From Isoetes taiwanensis (Eukaryota > Streptophyta > Lycopodiopsida > Isoetales > Isoetaceae), in NCBI GenBank assembly GCA_021234155.1, contig JAJEKV010000021.1, positions 17,001,563-17,065,562 on the forward strand: a DNA stretch of 64,000 bases, in the 5' to 3' direction. Position numbers and translations under genes: made by a program. Each line of letters begins with the position of its first letter. Position 1 is the first letter of the stretch. Of this stretch, positions 1-10,440 are shown in pieces. The notes beneath the pieces are model-generated. The model had not been told where the DNA came from, did not search any database, and saw only the letters and a program-made list of their open reading frames with translations.

Positions 1-2345
1 TCTCCAGCCTGATTCTTATGAGATGAAGGCATGAGAGAGATCGGAACTGGCTGACTACCAATTTCCATAGCCACAGCTTTCCATCAAGCTAAGGGGCTCC
101 CTAAATCTCATTTCCAAAAAACTAAGGTACAGTAATGGAATGTTCAGTAACAACCAGCAATCTGCTATATATTGAAGAAGAGACAGAAGACTGGTCCTTG
201 AACTCTCTGAATGAAACAGATAAGAAATGCACATGTGGTCCTAAATTCTGTCTGTCTCAAATTTTGCACTATTTTTGCTTATGTGCAGTCTCTAACTTGG
301 CATTTTATACTAAACGTGGAGACAGAAAATGCTTAGCATGATGCAACAAAGTTGAGAGGCTCCCTGAACACGATGAAATGGCAAAGCTTTATTGATTTGA
401 AAGGGAACTTCAACAGGGTTCTTTACAATCTATAGTAAACTTGAGAGGCCGAGAGAATCTGAGAGGCCGAGGCAGTGAGTCTATCAGTCGAAACCTCCTC
501 TTCATGTTCCTGCACAGGATTTACAAAGGATACAATGATTAGCGGTCGAAATGATAACCTTGTTCATAGTGCAAATAATATGAAGAATATACAGTGATAA
601 CCAGAAACACGGGCGCCACAGCAAGTTGCCTGCTGGTCCTTTGCCCCGAATTTACAGAGCACTACTTACAAACTAAGAATTCCAACTACAAACTCCGAAT
701 TCCAAAAGATAAAAAGCTGCAAGCAAAAAAGACGATCGTAAGTAGGAACATGTCCTGCATGCATTCCGAGCAGTCAAGCCTATCTCACCCTTGTCGATCA
801 ATGGACATGCACCAAGCTCAAACTCAAGAATACAACTCTGAGGCACTCAGGAAGAAATTCGTAGATGAGAAGGCAGTGAGGCACTAATAAAAACTTTGTA
901 GGTGAGGAGTAGTGAAAAATCGTAGGAACCCTAGAAGACTTCATCGAGCTGCTGGTATTGATGCCATTTTCAAAATTCGCATTCAATGCCGGCAACCAGG
1001 ATGCCGCAAGGGGGAAGGTAGGCAGGAAGGGAACGCCGCATGCGTCTGCACTGCGGCGTTCCAAGCACAAAGTCCAAAGCCTTACCATTTTAAACAAGGT
1101 GCTACGCACGGAGGGTTGCCCTCCATGGCCGGAGGGTGAAGTGGCTTAAATCATAGTCCAAAGTCATGTTTTGACAATCAATTCAAATTGCTACTTCTAG
1201 ACAATAGAATACTTGATACCATGACTTTATTGGAATTGGCCTGAAGAAATATTTGGTGCTCGGCATGGAAGAAGTATTGCAGAAGCATAAGGACAAGTGT
1301 AATAGAGCAGAGAATGGAAATACATGTTTTGTTAGCATAGAAATGAGAGAACTGCTTGAAGACCTCTGATCGGTTTTTTGTCACGGAGAGCACATGGATG
1401 TATTAGATAAGGAAATAAACATTCGACATGGAGCATTTCTATATGGTGTGGAACTACGTATCTTCACTTGGGTATTTGGATATATTCCATACATGTTTGA
1501 ATTGGAACCAAATAATTAGGGTCACAAATGGCATATAGCAGATGGTGCAAGTTGAAATTGTAGTAATATACATGATCCACAACATGGTGGGAAAGTTAGT
1601 TAGTTAGTTATATGGTGGTGGCTGCCACTAATTGAACCTTGGTTGTGATGCCAAATGTTACACAGTAATCTTTTAGTGCTAAGCAACACACCAAGAGGGC
1701 AGATCCTTCATGAAAATCGTTATATAATGGGCCCCAACCTCTTCAAGGCTTTATCACATACCCCACATACCCCCTCAGCAAGCCAAGCCAAAGCAACCAA
1801 ATACTACTTGCACATGACCTGACTGTCACATACCACCTTACGCTGCATACAATATCAAGTCGACTATATGAACATATGTATAGTCGTCATCGAATGGCTA
1901 TGACGACTATATAGATCTTGTACAAACGACCATCACCCCAATGCTAACATGGCATTTTGCATACTTGGGCCGAGTTTCTCTACGTTCAATCATCATCCAA
2001 GTACAATCATCACCCAAATGTTTGAGTCAAGTTTCAAATCTATGACCTCCTTAGCTCAAAGAAAACAACCTAGCAACCAAGCTCAGTGTTTCTCATATAT
2101 TCCCATGGCCTCATATGAAGATCATGCATGATAACGGCCATGCATACTCACCAAACTGGCATTCCTCCAAGTATTCATGTATACTCGCCAAGTGGCAGTC
2201 CTGAAGACATCCAAATTATGTATTAGACAATGTAATCTTGTCTGTATAAGAGATGGTCAAAGCCATACAAAACCATTCTAGTTTAATGCTAGCCTTGGAC
2301 TCCCATGTCCAGTTGTTGCGCTTGCTCCTGTGCCCTTCATGACCA
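1..2345. other. Intergenic stretch, no gene recognised
   Basis: The open frames here are all short and none shows a domain I recognise. The only local structure seen is a short GTTA repeat near 1595-1610. There is no sign of an RNA gene. It may hold old, unrecognisable repeat sequence. Confidence 0.5.
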
Positions 2346-2350
2346 ACACA

Positions 2351-2743
2351 TAACAACCAACACATAACTACCCTTAACATTAATTAACACAACCATTGAG
2401 TCCCACACATTTAAATTAAAATCCCCCTTGAACCCCCTTTGGTTTGGGTGCATATTCACACGGGGGGTGACTCCGGGCAACGAGAGCTGTTGGATAGGCA
2501 TATTCACCCCTTATTCCTTAATCTATACCGTACGTAAAGTTCCTCGTTTGTGGGGTATGCAAGTACAAATTTTGCTATACTGTATAACAAGATTTGCAAA
2601 ATACTATAAGATTTCAAGCAAAATACTATATAGTGTTGATTTTGTACGTGCAAAATATAAATATAAAGGCTCTCGCTGCCCTACGTCACCCCCCGTGTGA
2701 ATATGCACCCAAACCAAAGGGGGTTCAAGGGGGATTTTAATTT
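2351..2743. mobile_element. Foldback element A1, left arm, loop and inner right arm
   Basis: A 56-base arm at 2416-2471 is the exact reverse complement of 2685-2740. The left arm continues outward to about 2351. Its partner is displaced to 6628-6666 and 7254-7281 by two later insertions. The loop (about 2472-2684) has no open frame of note. Three more copies lie at 12.7, 13.4 and 54.2 kb. The layout (long arms, unrelated short loop, no transposase) fits a foldback element or MITE. No superfamily could be assigned because no clean target-site duplication of the element itself was seen. Confidence 0.85.
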
Positions 2744-2978
2744 TTTTTTTTTTTTTGAAGGCAAGGTGAAGCTTAGTATTCATATCTCAAAATTACATCA
2801 GATAGTACACCACCGAGGTATACTTAATGCAGATAGTATAAATCAGCACCATACTTCTTATATAACGAAGTATGTAAGTAGAAAATTCAGGGAAACTAAA
2901 GCCCTATATAGTTAATATTATCAAAATGCATCATAAACTAATATTAACAGTTTTGGATAAAGTAGTGGTATCCATAAA

Positions 2979-3368
2979 TTACTGAGCATCAACCAGATCT
3001 TGCACTGTGAGATCTGCCACACATCTTCTTCCAAGAATGTTCAGCAGCTCATCAAGTTTGTATGCTGAGTAATTGGTAAAGTCCAGCAGAACTAGTACAT
3101 GTGCCTCACGTTTTTGTTCCCACTTATGATATAGATTCAGAAAATACTGTCTCAAATTGTTATGTCTCCACGCCTCTGGCCTCTTGAGTACCTTTCTGAT
3201 GGCAGATGCATGGACCATTTCCTGTTTCAGCTGAATGATCATATCTTCTTGCTCACTCCTAGAAAGAGTGGAGTACTCATCATCTGAGTCATCTGCCACC
3301 CCCATCTGTCTTTCTGCTGCCCCAACTCTATTCAGCCTCCTGACTGCACCTGTGCAAAACAACATCAT
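2979..3368 (-). CDS. Extra 3' ORF of the LINE, overlapping ORF2
   Basis: This 129-codon frame overlaps the end of ORF2 by about 40 bases in another frame. I do not recognise the protein. It is charged, has an acidic patch (DDSDDEY), and looks helical (EEDMIIQL-like and LNLYHKWEQKRE segments). A possible link to ORF2 is a 94-base intron, 3443-3350, with donor G|GTTATG, a CTAAC branch-like site and acceptor TTTTGCACAG. Splicing it would join ORF2 codons ...AARGQ in frame to GAVRRLNR... of this ORF. The donor is weak. The ORF could also be a chance frame in the 3' UTR. Confidence 0.45.
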   Translation of the reverse strand: MMLFCTGAVRRLNRVGAAERQMGVADDSDDEYSTLSRSEQEDMIIQLKQEMVHASAIRKVLKRPEAWRHNNLRQYFLNLYHKWEQKREAHVLVLLDFTNYSAYKLDELLNILGRRCVADLTVQDLVDAQ

Positions 3369-6300
3369 TTACAGTTAGATTTAGCACAAAGAAATCATGT
3401 GTTCCTTGGAATTTGCCAATGGCGAGCCATTCTTTGTCATAACCCTGTCCTCTTGCTGCTTTGTGTGCAATGGCTGAGTCTATTAGTGTGCTTAAAAAGA
3501 CTTGCTTCAACCATATCAAATTTGGATTCTTCTTTTCTATAGCAGTCCTATTTCTGTGTTTCCAAATGGCCCAGCAACACAAGGTTCTGGCAGTATTTAG
3601 TAACCTGTTACCAGAGTTTAGGAATACCAGCATATTCGATTCTCCAGGGACTCCTTTGTTTACCTGTGCAGTCCAACTCCAGAATTCCTGGATCTTAGGA
3701 CACAGGAAAACATGGTTAGAGGTCTCTACTTGTCCACATCCTAGGGGACATGTTTCAGAAATGTTTTTGTCAAATTTTGCTCTCCTATGATTGGTGGTCA
3801 AACTCTGATGCAGGATCAGCCAGCCAAAAGTCTTGACTTTGTTTGCTGCATAATTCTTCCACCCTTTAGCACATATGGCAGCTAACCTTTTTTCTCTGCA
3901 GTTCCACAGTTGTGTAGCTTTAGATGGTTTGTGCTTGACCAGACCTTTGTAGATCTCCCTTACAGAGTATATCTCTTTGCCCTTTAGATGCCACTGATTT
4001 GTACTTTCACATAATTCTTCATGTCCTCCCACTTTATCCATGATGAGCTCATAGATGTCTTTATCTAATTGTGAGCCTTTCGTGAGTAAGGATATCTCCT
4101 CCCAGTCCTTCCAGGCAGAATCTCCTTTCCTCAGATCTCCAATTTTCCTGATCCCTGCTTTATGCCACTGCATGTACTTTTGTGGATGTTTAAGAGCCAG
4201 GCAGTCATTACTGCTATGTATTATCTCAGGATGCCAGAAGAAGTGGATATCCTTGCATCTTGTATCAATGATTGGGGGCCTATAACACAGAGCAGCTGTA
4301 TTCCATGCTTCAAACATTCTCCTTAACACAATGGAAGTATTTGGACATGGAGTAAATTGAAAGAATGCTGAATCTGGAAGTTCATGTCTTAGGGTGTGAC
4401 TGCCAACAGGGTAAGACTCTTGTATCCAGTATCTTATCAGTTTCATGGCTGGAGATGATGAGGAATTATGGATGGCCCTCCAAATCATTTTGGCAGCAAG
4501 TGCTTGAGCTTGGGTAAATAGATCTTTGCAACCAAGCCCTCCTTCTTTCCTAGGCTTGATAAGGTCTCCCCAAGCAACCTTGTGAATTCCTTGCCAGATA
4601 AACTGTCTAATTGCTGCCTCAATCTTGTTATAGGAAGCTTTATCTCCAACAATGGCAGATGAAAAATATACATGTGTGCTGCTAATGACAGCATTAGCAA
4701 TCTGAATTCTACCAGCCAGAGATAGAGAGGAGGAGTACATACCAAGCTTCTTTTTAATTCTAGTGACAATTGGCTCCCATAAACCTCGGAGGGAAGAATT
4801 CAGAGCTAGGGGGATCCCAAGGATGGATGTACCAGCATTCCTATTCAAGATTTTTATCCCCTGAAGTACAGTTTCTTCTGTGTCCAGTATTATTGCACAC
4901 TTATTTTTGTTTAGCATGACCCCAGACATGTGTCCAAACCTATCCATCATCTTGAGAGAGTTTAGAAGGCTATTGTCTCCCTGCTTAAGAAAAACAAAGG
5001 TGTCATCAGCATATTGCATTAGGGAGAAGGTACCTTGATCACCAGGGAGTTGCAGACAATTTATATCCCCTTTGTTCCGCATGTGGATTACTAGTTTGGT
5101 GACCACCTCTGCTACAATTAGAAAAAGGTATGGAGCTAGGGGGCATCCCTGTCTCACACCTCTTCTACATGGGAATTGTTCAGTAGGATTACCATTTATG
5201 ATAATTGCAGATGAGGCCATGGCATTAAATCCAAACACTTTCTGGTATACATTTCCAGATAACCCCAAGTGATCCATTGCCTTTTCTAGGAATTGCCAAC
5301 TAATTGTGTCATATGCTCGCTTGAAGTCTAGCTTGAGAAGCATGCAATTCTGACCTGACAGCTTGTTCCAGTGAAGGCCTTCAGATGCACCAATGTAATT
5401 ATCAAGAATATTCCTCTGAGGCAAGAAAGCAGACTGGCAGGGATTGATAACTCTCATTAGGCTAGTCTTTAACCTGTTTGCCAAGATTTTTGCCAGCAAC
5501 TTGTATGTTGTGTTGGTAAGAGAAATTGGTCTCCAATCACCAAAATTAGCAGGGTTTTCTACTTTTGGGATTAGAGTAATATGACCTGCATTTATTGCCG
5601 GGTGTAGGTACTTGGCTCTCCATGCTCCCTGTACAAATAGAATAAAATCTTCCTTTATCAAATCCCAAAATTCCATGTAGAACTCTGGCTGTAATCCATC
5701 CGGGCCTGGACTCTTTCCATGTGTCATTGACTGGAGAGTCTCCTTAATCTCTTTTTCCTCAGGGGCTATGAGCATGTCTTCCTCCTTAATTTGTGGTCCA
5801 TTTGGAATTTCTGCAAAGAACTCATCTATTTCTTTCTCATCTATCTTGTCAGAGTCATTAAACAAGTTTTTGTACTCATTGAGAAAGAAATTCTGTATAT
5901 CAAGTTGGCTATGGAGAATACTGCCATCATCCCTTTTAGCTTGAATAATTCCATTGTTCAGAATCCTATTCTTAGCCACTCTGAAAAAGAAGGCGCACCC
6001 GTGATCATCCATCTCATTAATATATTTACATTTACTTCTAATTGCAAGACTTCTTGCCTCAGCCTCCTCAATACATTTGACTTTTGATTCCAACTCAAAC
6101 TCCTTTTCTTGCCAGGCTGTATTGTCCTTATCTTGAAAAAGACTTTTTCTAACTTCTCTCATAGCTTCATATACCTCTTGTTTTTCTTTCCTTTTTTTCA
6201 AATTCCAATCTTTTCCCCATGCCTTAATCCAACCTTTGATCTGTTTAATCCTATTGACAAACAGATTCATGGAACCAGATAAAGGAATTTTCGGTAACTG

Positions 6301-6615
6301 CCTGTAGAACTCAGAGAAGGCCTCACAAAATCCTTTATTGTGCAGCAGTCCTGTGTTAAATTTAAATGGGATGTTGTCCCCACCCTTCTTTGATGGTGCC
6401 ATGTCACTTAAGAACTGAGGAAAATGGTCTGAGATTGAGTTTCCAATGTCACATGATGTAATTAGGTTATCCCAATTCTCCAACTCTGAGTTCCATATAT
6501 AAAACCTGTCCAATAGACAATATGTCCTTTGATCTCCTTTCCTTTTGTTTGACCATGAGTATTTGCTTGTTGAGGATGGAGGAAGGTATACAAAGTTTGT
6601 CATCAAAAGATCCCA
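3328..6615 (-). CDS. LINE ORF2: partial endonuclease, reverse transcriptase, zf-RVT
   Basis: This is a replication protein of a plant L1-type LINE. Reading from the truncated end: the last part of an APE-type endonuclease with the SDHFP motif, then an RT with KSPGPDGL, FKRAYDTISW, GVRQGCPLAPYLF and the catalytic MQYADD. A C-terminal zinc-binding zf-RVT region follows, with a CPLGCG...H...C pattern near 3.7-3.8 kb. About 1095 codons are open with no stop. The frame continues upstream to an ATG at 6798, but those codons are foldback and LTR sequence and are not part of the LINE. The first half of the endonuclease is missing, so this copy should not be able to mobilise itself by the normal route. 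The stop is at 3328. Confidence 0.93.
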   Translation of the reverse strand, partial: WDLLMTNFVYLPPSSTSKYSWSNKRKGDQRTYCLLDRFYIWNSELENWDNLITSCDIGNSISDHFPQFLSDMAPSKKGGDNIPFKFNTGLLHNKGFCEAFSEFYRQLPKIPLSGSMNLFVNRIKQIKGWIKAWGKDWNLKKRKEKQEVYEAMREVRKSLFQDKDNTAWQEKEFELESKVKCIEEAEARSLAIRSKCKYINEMDDHGCAFFFRVAKNRILNNGIIQAKRDDGSILHSQLDIQNFFLNEYKNLFNDSDKIDEKEIDEFFAEIPNGPQIKEEDMLIAPEEKEIKETLQSMTHGKSPGPDGLQPEFYMEFWDLIKEDFILFVQGAWRAKYLHPAINAGHITLIPKVENPANFGDWRPISLTNTTYKLLAKILANRLKTSLMRVINPCQSAFLPQRNILDNYIGASEGLHWNKLSGQNCMLLKLDFKRAYDTISWQFLEKAMDHLGLSGNVYQKVFGFNAMASSAIIINGNPTEQFPCRRGVRQGCPLAPYLFLIVAEVVTKLVIHMRNKGDINCLQLPGDQGTFSLMQYADDTFVFLKQGDNSLLNSLKMMDRFGHMSGVMLNKNKCAIILDTEETVLQGIKILNRNAGTSILGIPLALNSSLRGLWEPIVTRIKKKLGMYSSSLSLAGRIQIANAVISSTHVYFSSAIVGDKASYNKIEAAIRQFIWQGIHKVAWGDLIKPRKEGGLGCKDLFTQAQALAAKMIWRAIHNSSSSPAMKLIRYWIQESYPVGSHTLRHELPDSAFFQFTPCPNTSIVLRRMFEAWNTAALCYRPPIIDTRCKDIHFFWHPEIIHSSNDCLALKHPQKYMQWHKAGIRKIGDLRKGDSAWKDWEEISLLTKGSQLDKDIYELIMDKVGGHEELCESTNQWHLKGKEIYSVREIYKGLVKHKPSKATQLWNCREKRLAAICAKGWKNYAANKVKTFGWLILHQSLTTNHRRAKFDKNISETCPLGCGQVETSNHVFLCPKIQEFWSWTAQVNKGVPGESNMLVFLNSGNRLLNTARTLCCWAIWKHRNRTAIEKKNPNLIWLKQVFLSTLIDSAIAHKAARGQGYDKEWLAIGKFQGTHDFFVLNLTVNDVVLHRCSQEAE

Positions 6616-6666
6616 GGATTTTAATTTAAATGTGTGGGACTCAATGGTTGTGTTAATTAATGTTAA
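6616..6666. repeat. Foldback A1, outer right arm, part 1
   Basis: This is the continuation of the A1 right arm after the LINE. It is the reverse complement of about 2377-2427. It starts with the second copy of the LINE target-site duplication (6616-6627) and stops at GTTAA, the target site of the solo LTR. Confidence 0.85.
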
Positions 6667-7253
6667 TGTTTGGGGTCTGGGTTCGGGAACTCCTGGAAGA
6701 CAGCCCTCTGTGAGGACCCGTGGATCTAACAGGAGAGTCCGGGGGACTATGTCACGCGGGATTTGCAAGAAGAGAAGAAGAAGAAGAAAACAGAACAAAT
6801 GAGAGGAAAATGATAAGCTTCCTTGATATCAATGATGAACATACATGAGCTCTCGCAATAGAGAGAAAAACTGAAAGGAGACAAGACTCAAAACTCATCT
6901 AAAAACTCATGTGCTAGCTCTACTCATATATATAGTACAATGGCCTTGGGCCCAATATAGACACTCTGACTGATCTCGGTGCCGACTCCTGGAAGGAGGC
7001 CTGATTTGCAGGAATGTTGGCGGTGCCTCTTGAAATGCCTAGAATCACGCTGATGCTGACGCAGGCGGTGACGAGCCGTCACTTGTCTGAGCGGCGCCTC
7101 TTGTTGACGGCCACAGGCTTTGACTGCGTGGTCTGCTGCTTGGTCTTCTGCGGAGCCTTTGATGGCTGACCCGTGGCTGACTGAGGATCCTTGAGCTTGA
7201 CCTGGTCTGTCGTATGCATGAATAGTCCTGTACCAGGAGGCACAGGACTAACA
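6667..7253. mobile_element. Solo LTR, 587 bp, with 5-bp target-site duplication
   Basis: The segment begins TGTTTGGGG and ends GGACTAACA, so it has TG...CA ends with matching TGTT/AACA. It is flanked on both sides by GTTAA (6662-6666 and 7254-7258). If the segment and one GTTAA are removed, the flanks rejoin to give the exact reverse complement of the A1 left arm. A TATA-like stretch is at 6925-6936. No gag, pol, primer-binding site or second LTR is present, so this is a recombined solo LTR. Copia or gypsy cannot be decided. Confidence 0.88.
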
Positions 7254-7320
7254 GTTAAGGGTAGTTATGTGTTGGTTGTTATACTAAAAAATTTTTGGGC
7301 CCTTCGGGCCCTAAAAAAAG
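7254..7320. repeat. Foldback A1, outer right arm, part 2, and TTCG hairpin tip
   Basis: This is the final piece of the A1 right arm after the solo LTR. It ends with a short GC hairpin whose stem GGGCCC closes on TTC (7297-7311). The same hairpin caps the right end of the copy at 54.6 kb, and a variant caps the left end of the copy at 12.67 kb. Confidence 0.75.
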
Positions 7321-9113
7321 CAAACATACGTAAGAACATGTAAAACATGCAAAACTCGTATGATGTATGGCAATGTTCCTTTATCCGCATTTACATGATT
7401 ATGTATGAATATGTATTATATGCTAGTTACCACAACATACCACTCATATTCATAAGGCTATCCAATTCATAAGGCTATCCAAGGTGCCTGAGCAAAAGTA
7501 AATTCTCGGATGAACTAGAAGCACAAATACAAAGCCTACTTCTACAAGGAAAAAGTTGCAGCAGGATAGGATATGCCTCAATTTCCATACATCTATGGTA
7601 ATATTAGTTTACCACATTTACATGATTATATATATCATTGTCTGCACGAGACAACTAAAGGCTTTGGCATAAGGAATTCCTGACAATATTGTCTACAGAA
7701 GGAATTCCTGTCAACATTGGCTGTGGGCCGATGTTTATATGCATGAGCAATGGCAAGCTGCTAGAAGAACGAGTTGTAATCCATTATATAAGCTACAGAA
7801 TAACATCATGTAGTTACTTCCAAAAATAAGAAGAGAGAGCCTCTCACAGTACTTACAAATAACAACCAAAGAACATTTTCTCACCTTTGGGCCCGATATG
7901 CAAATGTAAATTATTCCATTTTACAACATTTGCTACAAGCTTCCTGTCAACATTGGCTGTGGGCCGACATTTTATGTGCATGAGAAATAGTAAGGTGCTA
8001 GAAGAAGAATCCACCTGCAATTGTTAGAATATGGATTTCGAACAAAACAACCACAATCTTGAATCAACCACAATTCAACTTCAACCAAAATCGTCATCAA
8101 CAAGCTTAAAATGGCAACCAGATTTGTAAATAGCTACTGCCTCAAACTTAGACTTACAGATATAATATTACTGCCTCAGGCTCAAAACTCACAGCCACGC
8201 TTTGTGATCACGTCTCTTACTGCCAGCACCACTGCCAAAAGCCTTATGGCTAGCAAAGCAACAGCATGACAGGACAACCATTGCTTTCAATCCCTCTAAG
8301 CAACGAAATGCCTTTTCTTATGCCTTTAAACGAATTATACAGCCCAGAATCGCTATAGCCAGTTTCTCCATATAACAGAGGGGGCAAAATTCTACATGCA
8401 AAATTCTACATCATGAAATATGGAACTTTTCTCTGATTCTTACCCTCCACCATGACTTTTTGCAGCAAATCCGGCCCTAGACGTCCATACATTTGCTTCA
8501 AGATTTTTTTCTTCACAAAGACCCCTTCTGTCGCCTTAGGAGCAAGTAACTTTTTAGCGCAGATGACAACATGAAAGCGTGTTTATAGCCCAACCAAGCA
8601 TAAGCAAAAGAAGACAAATGCAATAAAGCAAACATGGATAAGACAAACGCCACAGCAAGAATCGGCCAAAAGAAAATATCTATAAATCCACAAGAATCAA
8701 ACCGACCTGCCCTGAATCGACCTGCAAATATCTCTAAAATTCAATAAAACTTGTGAAATCATTGCCGACTCGAAAATAATCGAGTAATCGCTAGTTAAGT
8801 GAGAGCAGGATCCGACTCTAAACCAACTCGGCCAATGCCAAACATGAACTCTGTTTATCTTTGAATCCCTTGTAATTTTTTTAGTGCACGTATCTTTACT
8901 ATAACTCTTATTTTTATGCCCCAGACTGAAGCCAAAGATTGGAGATGCATATTCACAGCCTGTAACCTTATCTTGCTAATCCCTGTTGCAGATTTGCAAG
9001 CCTTGTTTCGTGCCCTAAAATGCTATCACGAGGCTTGCATGTTCAGCCCCTAAAATAAAAAGAGGGCTTTTGTTGTGAGCCCTTGGATGTTGGACCATTG
9101 GAAAAAACAAGTT
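7320..9113. other. Intergenic stretch with one dispersed direct repeat
   Basis: No gene was recognised. A repeat of roughly 70 bases occurs twice in direct order, about 7700-7770 and 7940-8010, sharing the core CAACATTGGCTGTGGGCCGA. The rest is AT-rich without long open frames. Confidence 0.55.
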
Positions 9114-9602
9114 AAATCAACGACTAAGAAATGATGCACTCTAGATGTACGCATTAGTACATCTATTCGAATACGCCATGAAATCTTAGGAAAACCTTTG
9201 TGAAAAGCGTACAAAAACACAAAGAAAACCCCCTGTTATTATGCTACATATTAGATATAGATATATTAAAAAAATAACTAGTTTTAGCATATTTTGGAGT
9301 ACCTATACTCTTTGTTGTTTGTTCTATCTCTTAGAGTGTAGGGTCCGAGAAATTATGTTCTTTTCGAGTATTATATTTATGATTTGCCGAGAAATTATGT
9401 TCTTTTCGAGTATTATATTTATGATTTGCTTGTGCCTTGGCTTCTTAAAACACAAAAGTGTTAATATGTAGCATAATAACAGGGGGTTACTTTTAGATTT
9501 TTATACGCTTTTTCACATGGGTTTTCTATGATTTCGTTGTTGTATTCGTTGAGGTGTACTAAATAGTATTTCTAGAGTGCACCTTTTATGGGCCGTTGAT
9601 TT
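9114..9602. mobile_element. Foldback element B1, complete copy
   Basis: The left arm (about 9114-9250) and right arm (about 9464-9602) are imperfect inverted repeats of about 135 bases. Outer ends are AAATCAACG and CGTTGATTT. Inner ends are TGTTATTATGCTACATATT and its reverse complement. The loop encodes nothing recognised and contains a 42-base perfect tandem duplication (9345-9386 and 9387-9428). Isolated arms of the same family lie near 10.3, 13.15, 20.2, 36.4, 40.6 and 56.6 kb. Confidence 0.8.
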
Positions 9603-9658
9603 TCGTTGGTTGGAACAATCCGAGGGTTGTTGTCTTTCTCTGCATGTGTTTGTGCATG

Positions 9659-9790
9659 AACACTATGCATGTGTATGCATGTGCATGTGCACATGCATGT
9701 GCATGTGTGTGCATGTGTATTGTGCATGTGCAAGTGCAAGTGCATGTGCATGTGTGCATGTGTGTGCATGTGTGCATATGCATGTCTACT
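9659..9790. repeat. CATGTG/CATGCA simple-sequence tract
   Basis: Degenerate short tandem repeats of GTGCATGT type. They produce open frames rich in His, Thr and Met or Cys, Met and Val on both strands, which are artefacts of the repeat and not genes. Confidence 0.85.
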
Positions 9791-10307
9791 TGCCCTCTTG
9801 GATTCTTATTGCCGGAGTGGATTTTACTACCACGAGATGGATTTTTTGCTCACACTTACAAAGGTATTTATTTTTTAATAATTCTTCAGTTAGCATAATG
9901 TTTTTTTTACGAGGTATTGGTTTCCTGATTCTACAATGTAGTGCTGCAAAACCCCCTTTTGTTTCCTTCCTAAGATTTGCTGCAGATTCAAGTTTAGGCC
10001 CTCTGTTTGCTTCCAACTCTTGGATATTCCTGGCTGCCGGATTGTTCATAGCAGCCAGCCTTTAGCTTCAATCAACAAACGGATTCCTATGCACACAACA
10101 GGCGGATTATTCCACGCCCTTTTCCATGTCACGCAGATCAGTCAAATAGTGGCCACAAGAATGCATTTATATTGTAGGTTTGGAACTTTAATCGAACCAT
10201 AAGGTGAATCATGCATTACCTTTAAGCTAGAGATGGAGCATTCAAAATCATATGGATTGATAAACAATGGTGTCATTGTGAAAGAGAAATAGTTGTAGCG
10301 GAAGTAA

Positions 10308-10440
10308 CAATATGTAGCATAATAACAGGGGGTTTCTTTTGTATTTTTGTACTTTTTTCCCTAAGGTTTTTATATGATTTCATGGATGTATTTGATGAGG
10401 CATACTGATTAGTATATCTAGAGTGCGCGTACGGTTGAAC
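10308..10440. repeat. Foldback family B, single right arm
   Basis: Matches the B1 right arm from ATATGTAGCATAATAACAGG to the GAGTGCGC region near 10430. No partner left arm is found next to it. It could be a half element, or a second right arm paired with the left arm at 9114-9250. Confidence 0.65.

Larger units (their letters stand above)
2744..6615 (-). mobile_element. 5'-truncated L1-type LINE insertion
   Basis: The minus-strand LINE starts on its 3' side with a run of T (2741-2756), which is the poly(A) tail read backwards. It ends at 6615, inside the endonuclease domain, so the 5' part of the element was never copied. The motif GGATTTTAATTT is present at both ends (2732-2743 and 6616-6627) and is a target-site duplication. 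It belongs to the arm of foldback element A1, which dates the LINE after the foldback. Because ORF2 is open for its whole remaining length, the insertion is probably young. Confidence 0.93.

Noticed and set aside
9572-9783. His/Thr/Met-rich ORFs on both strands
   Set aside because: They are translations of the CATGTG-type simple repeat and have no other coding character.
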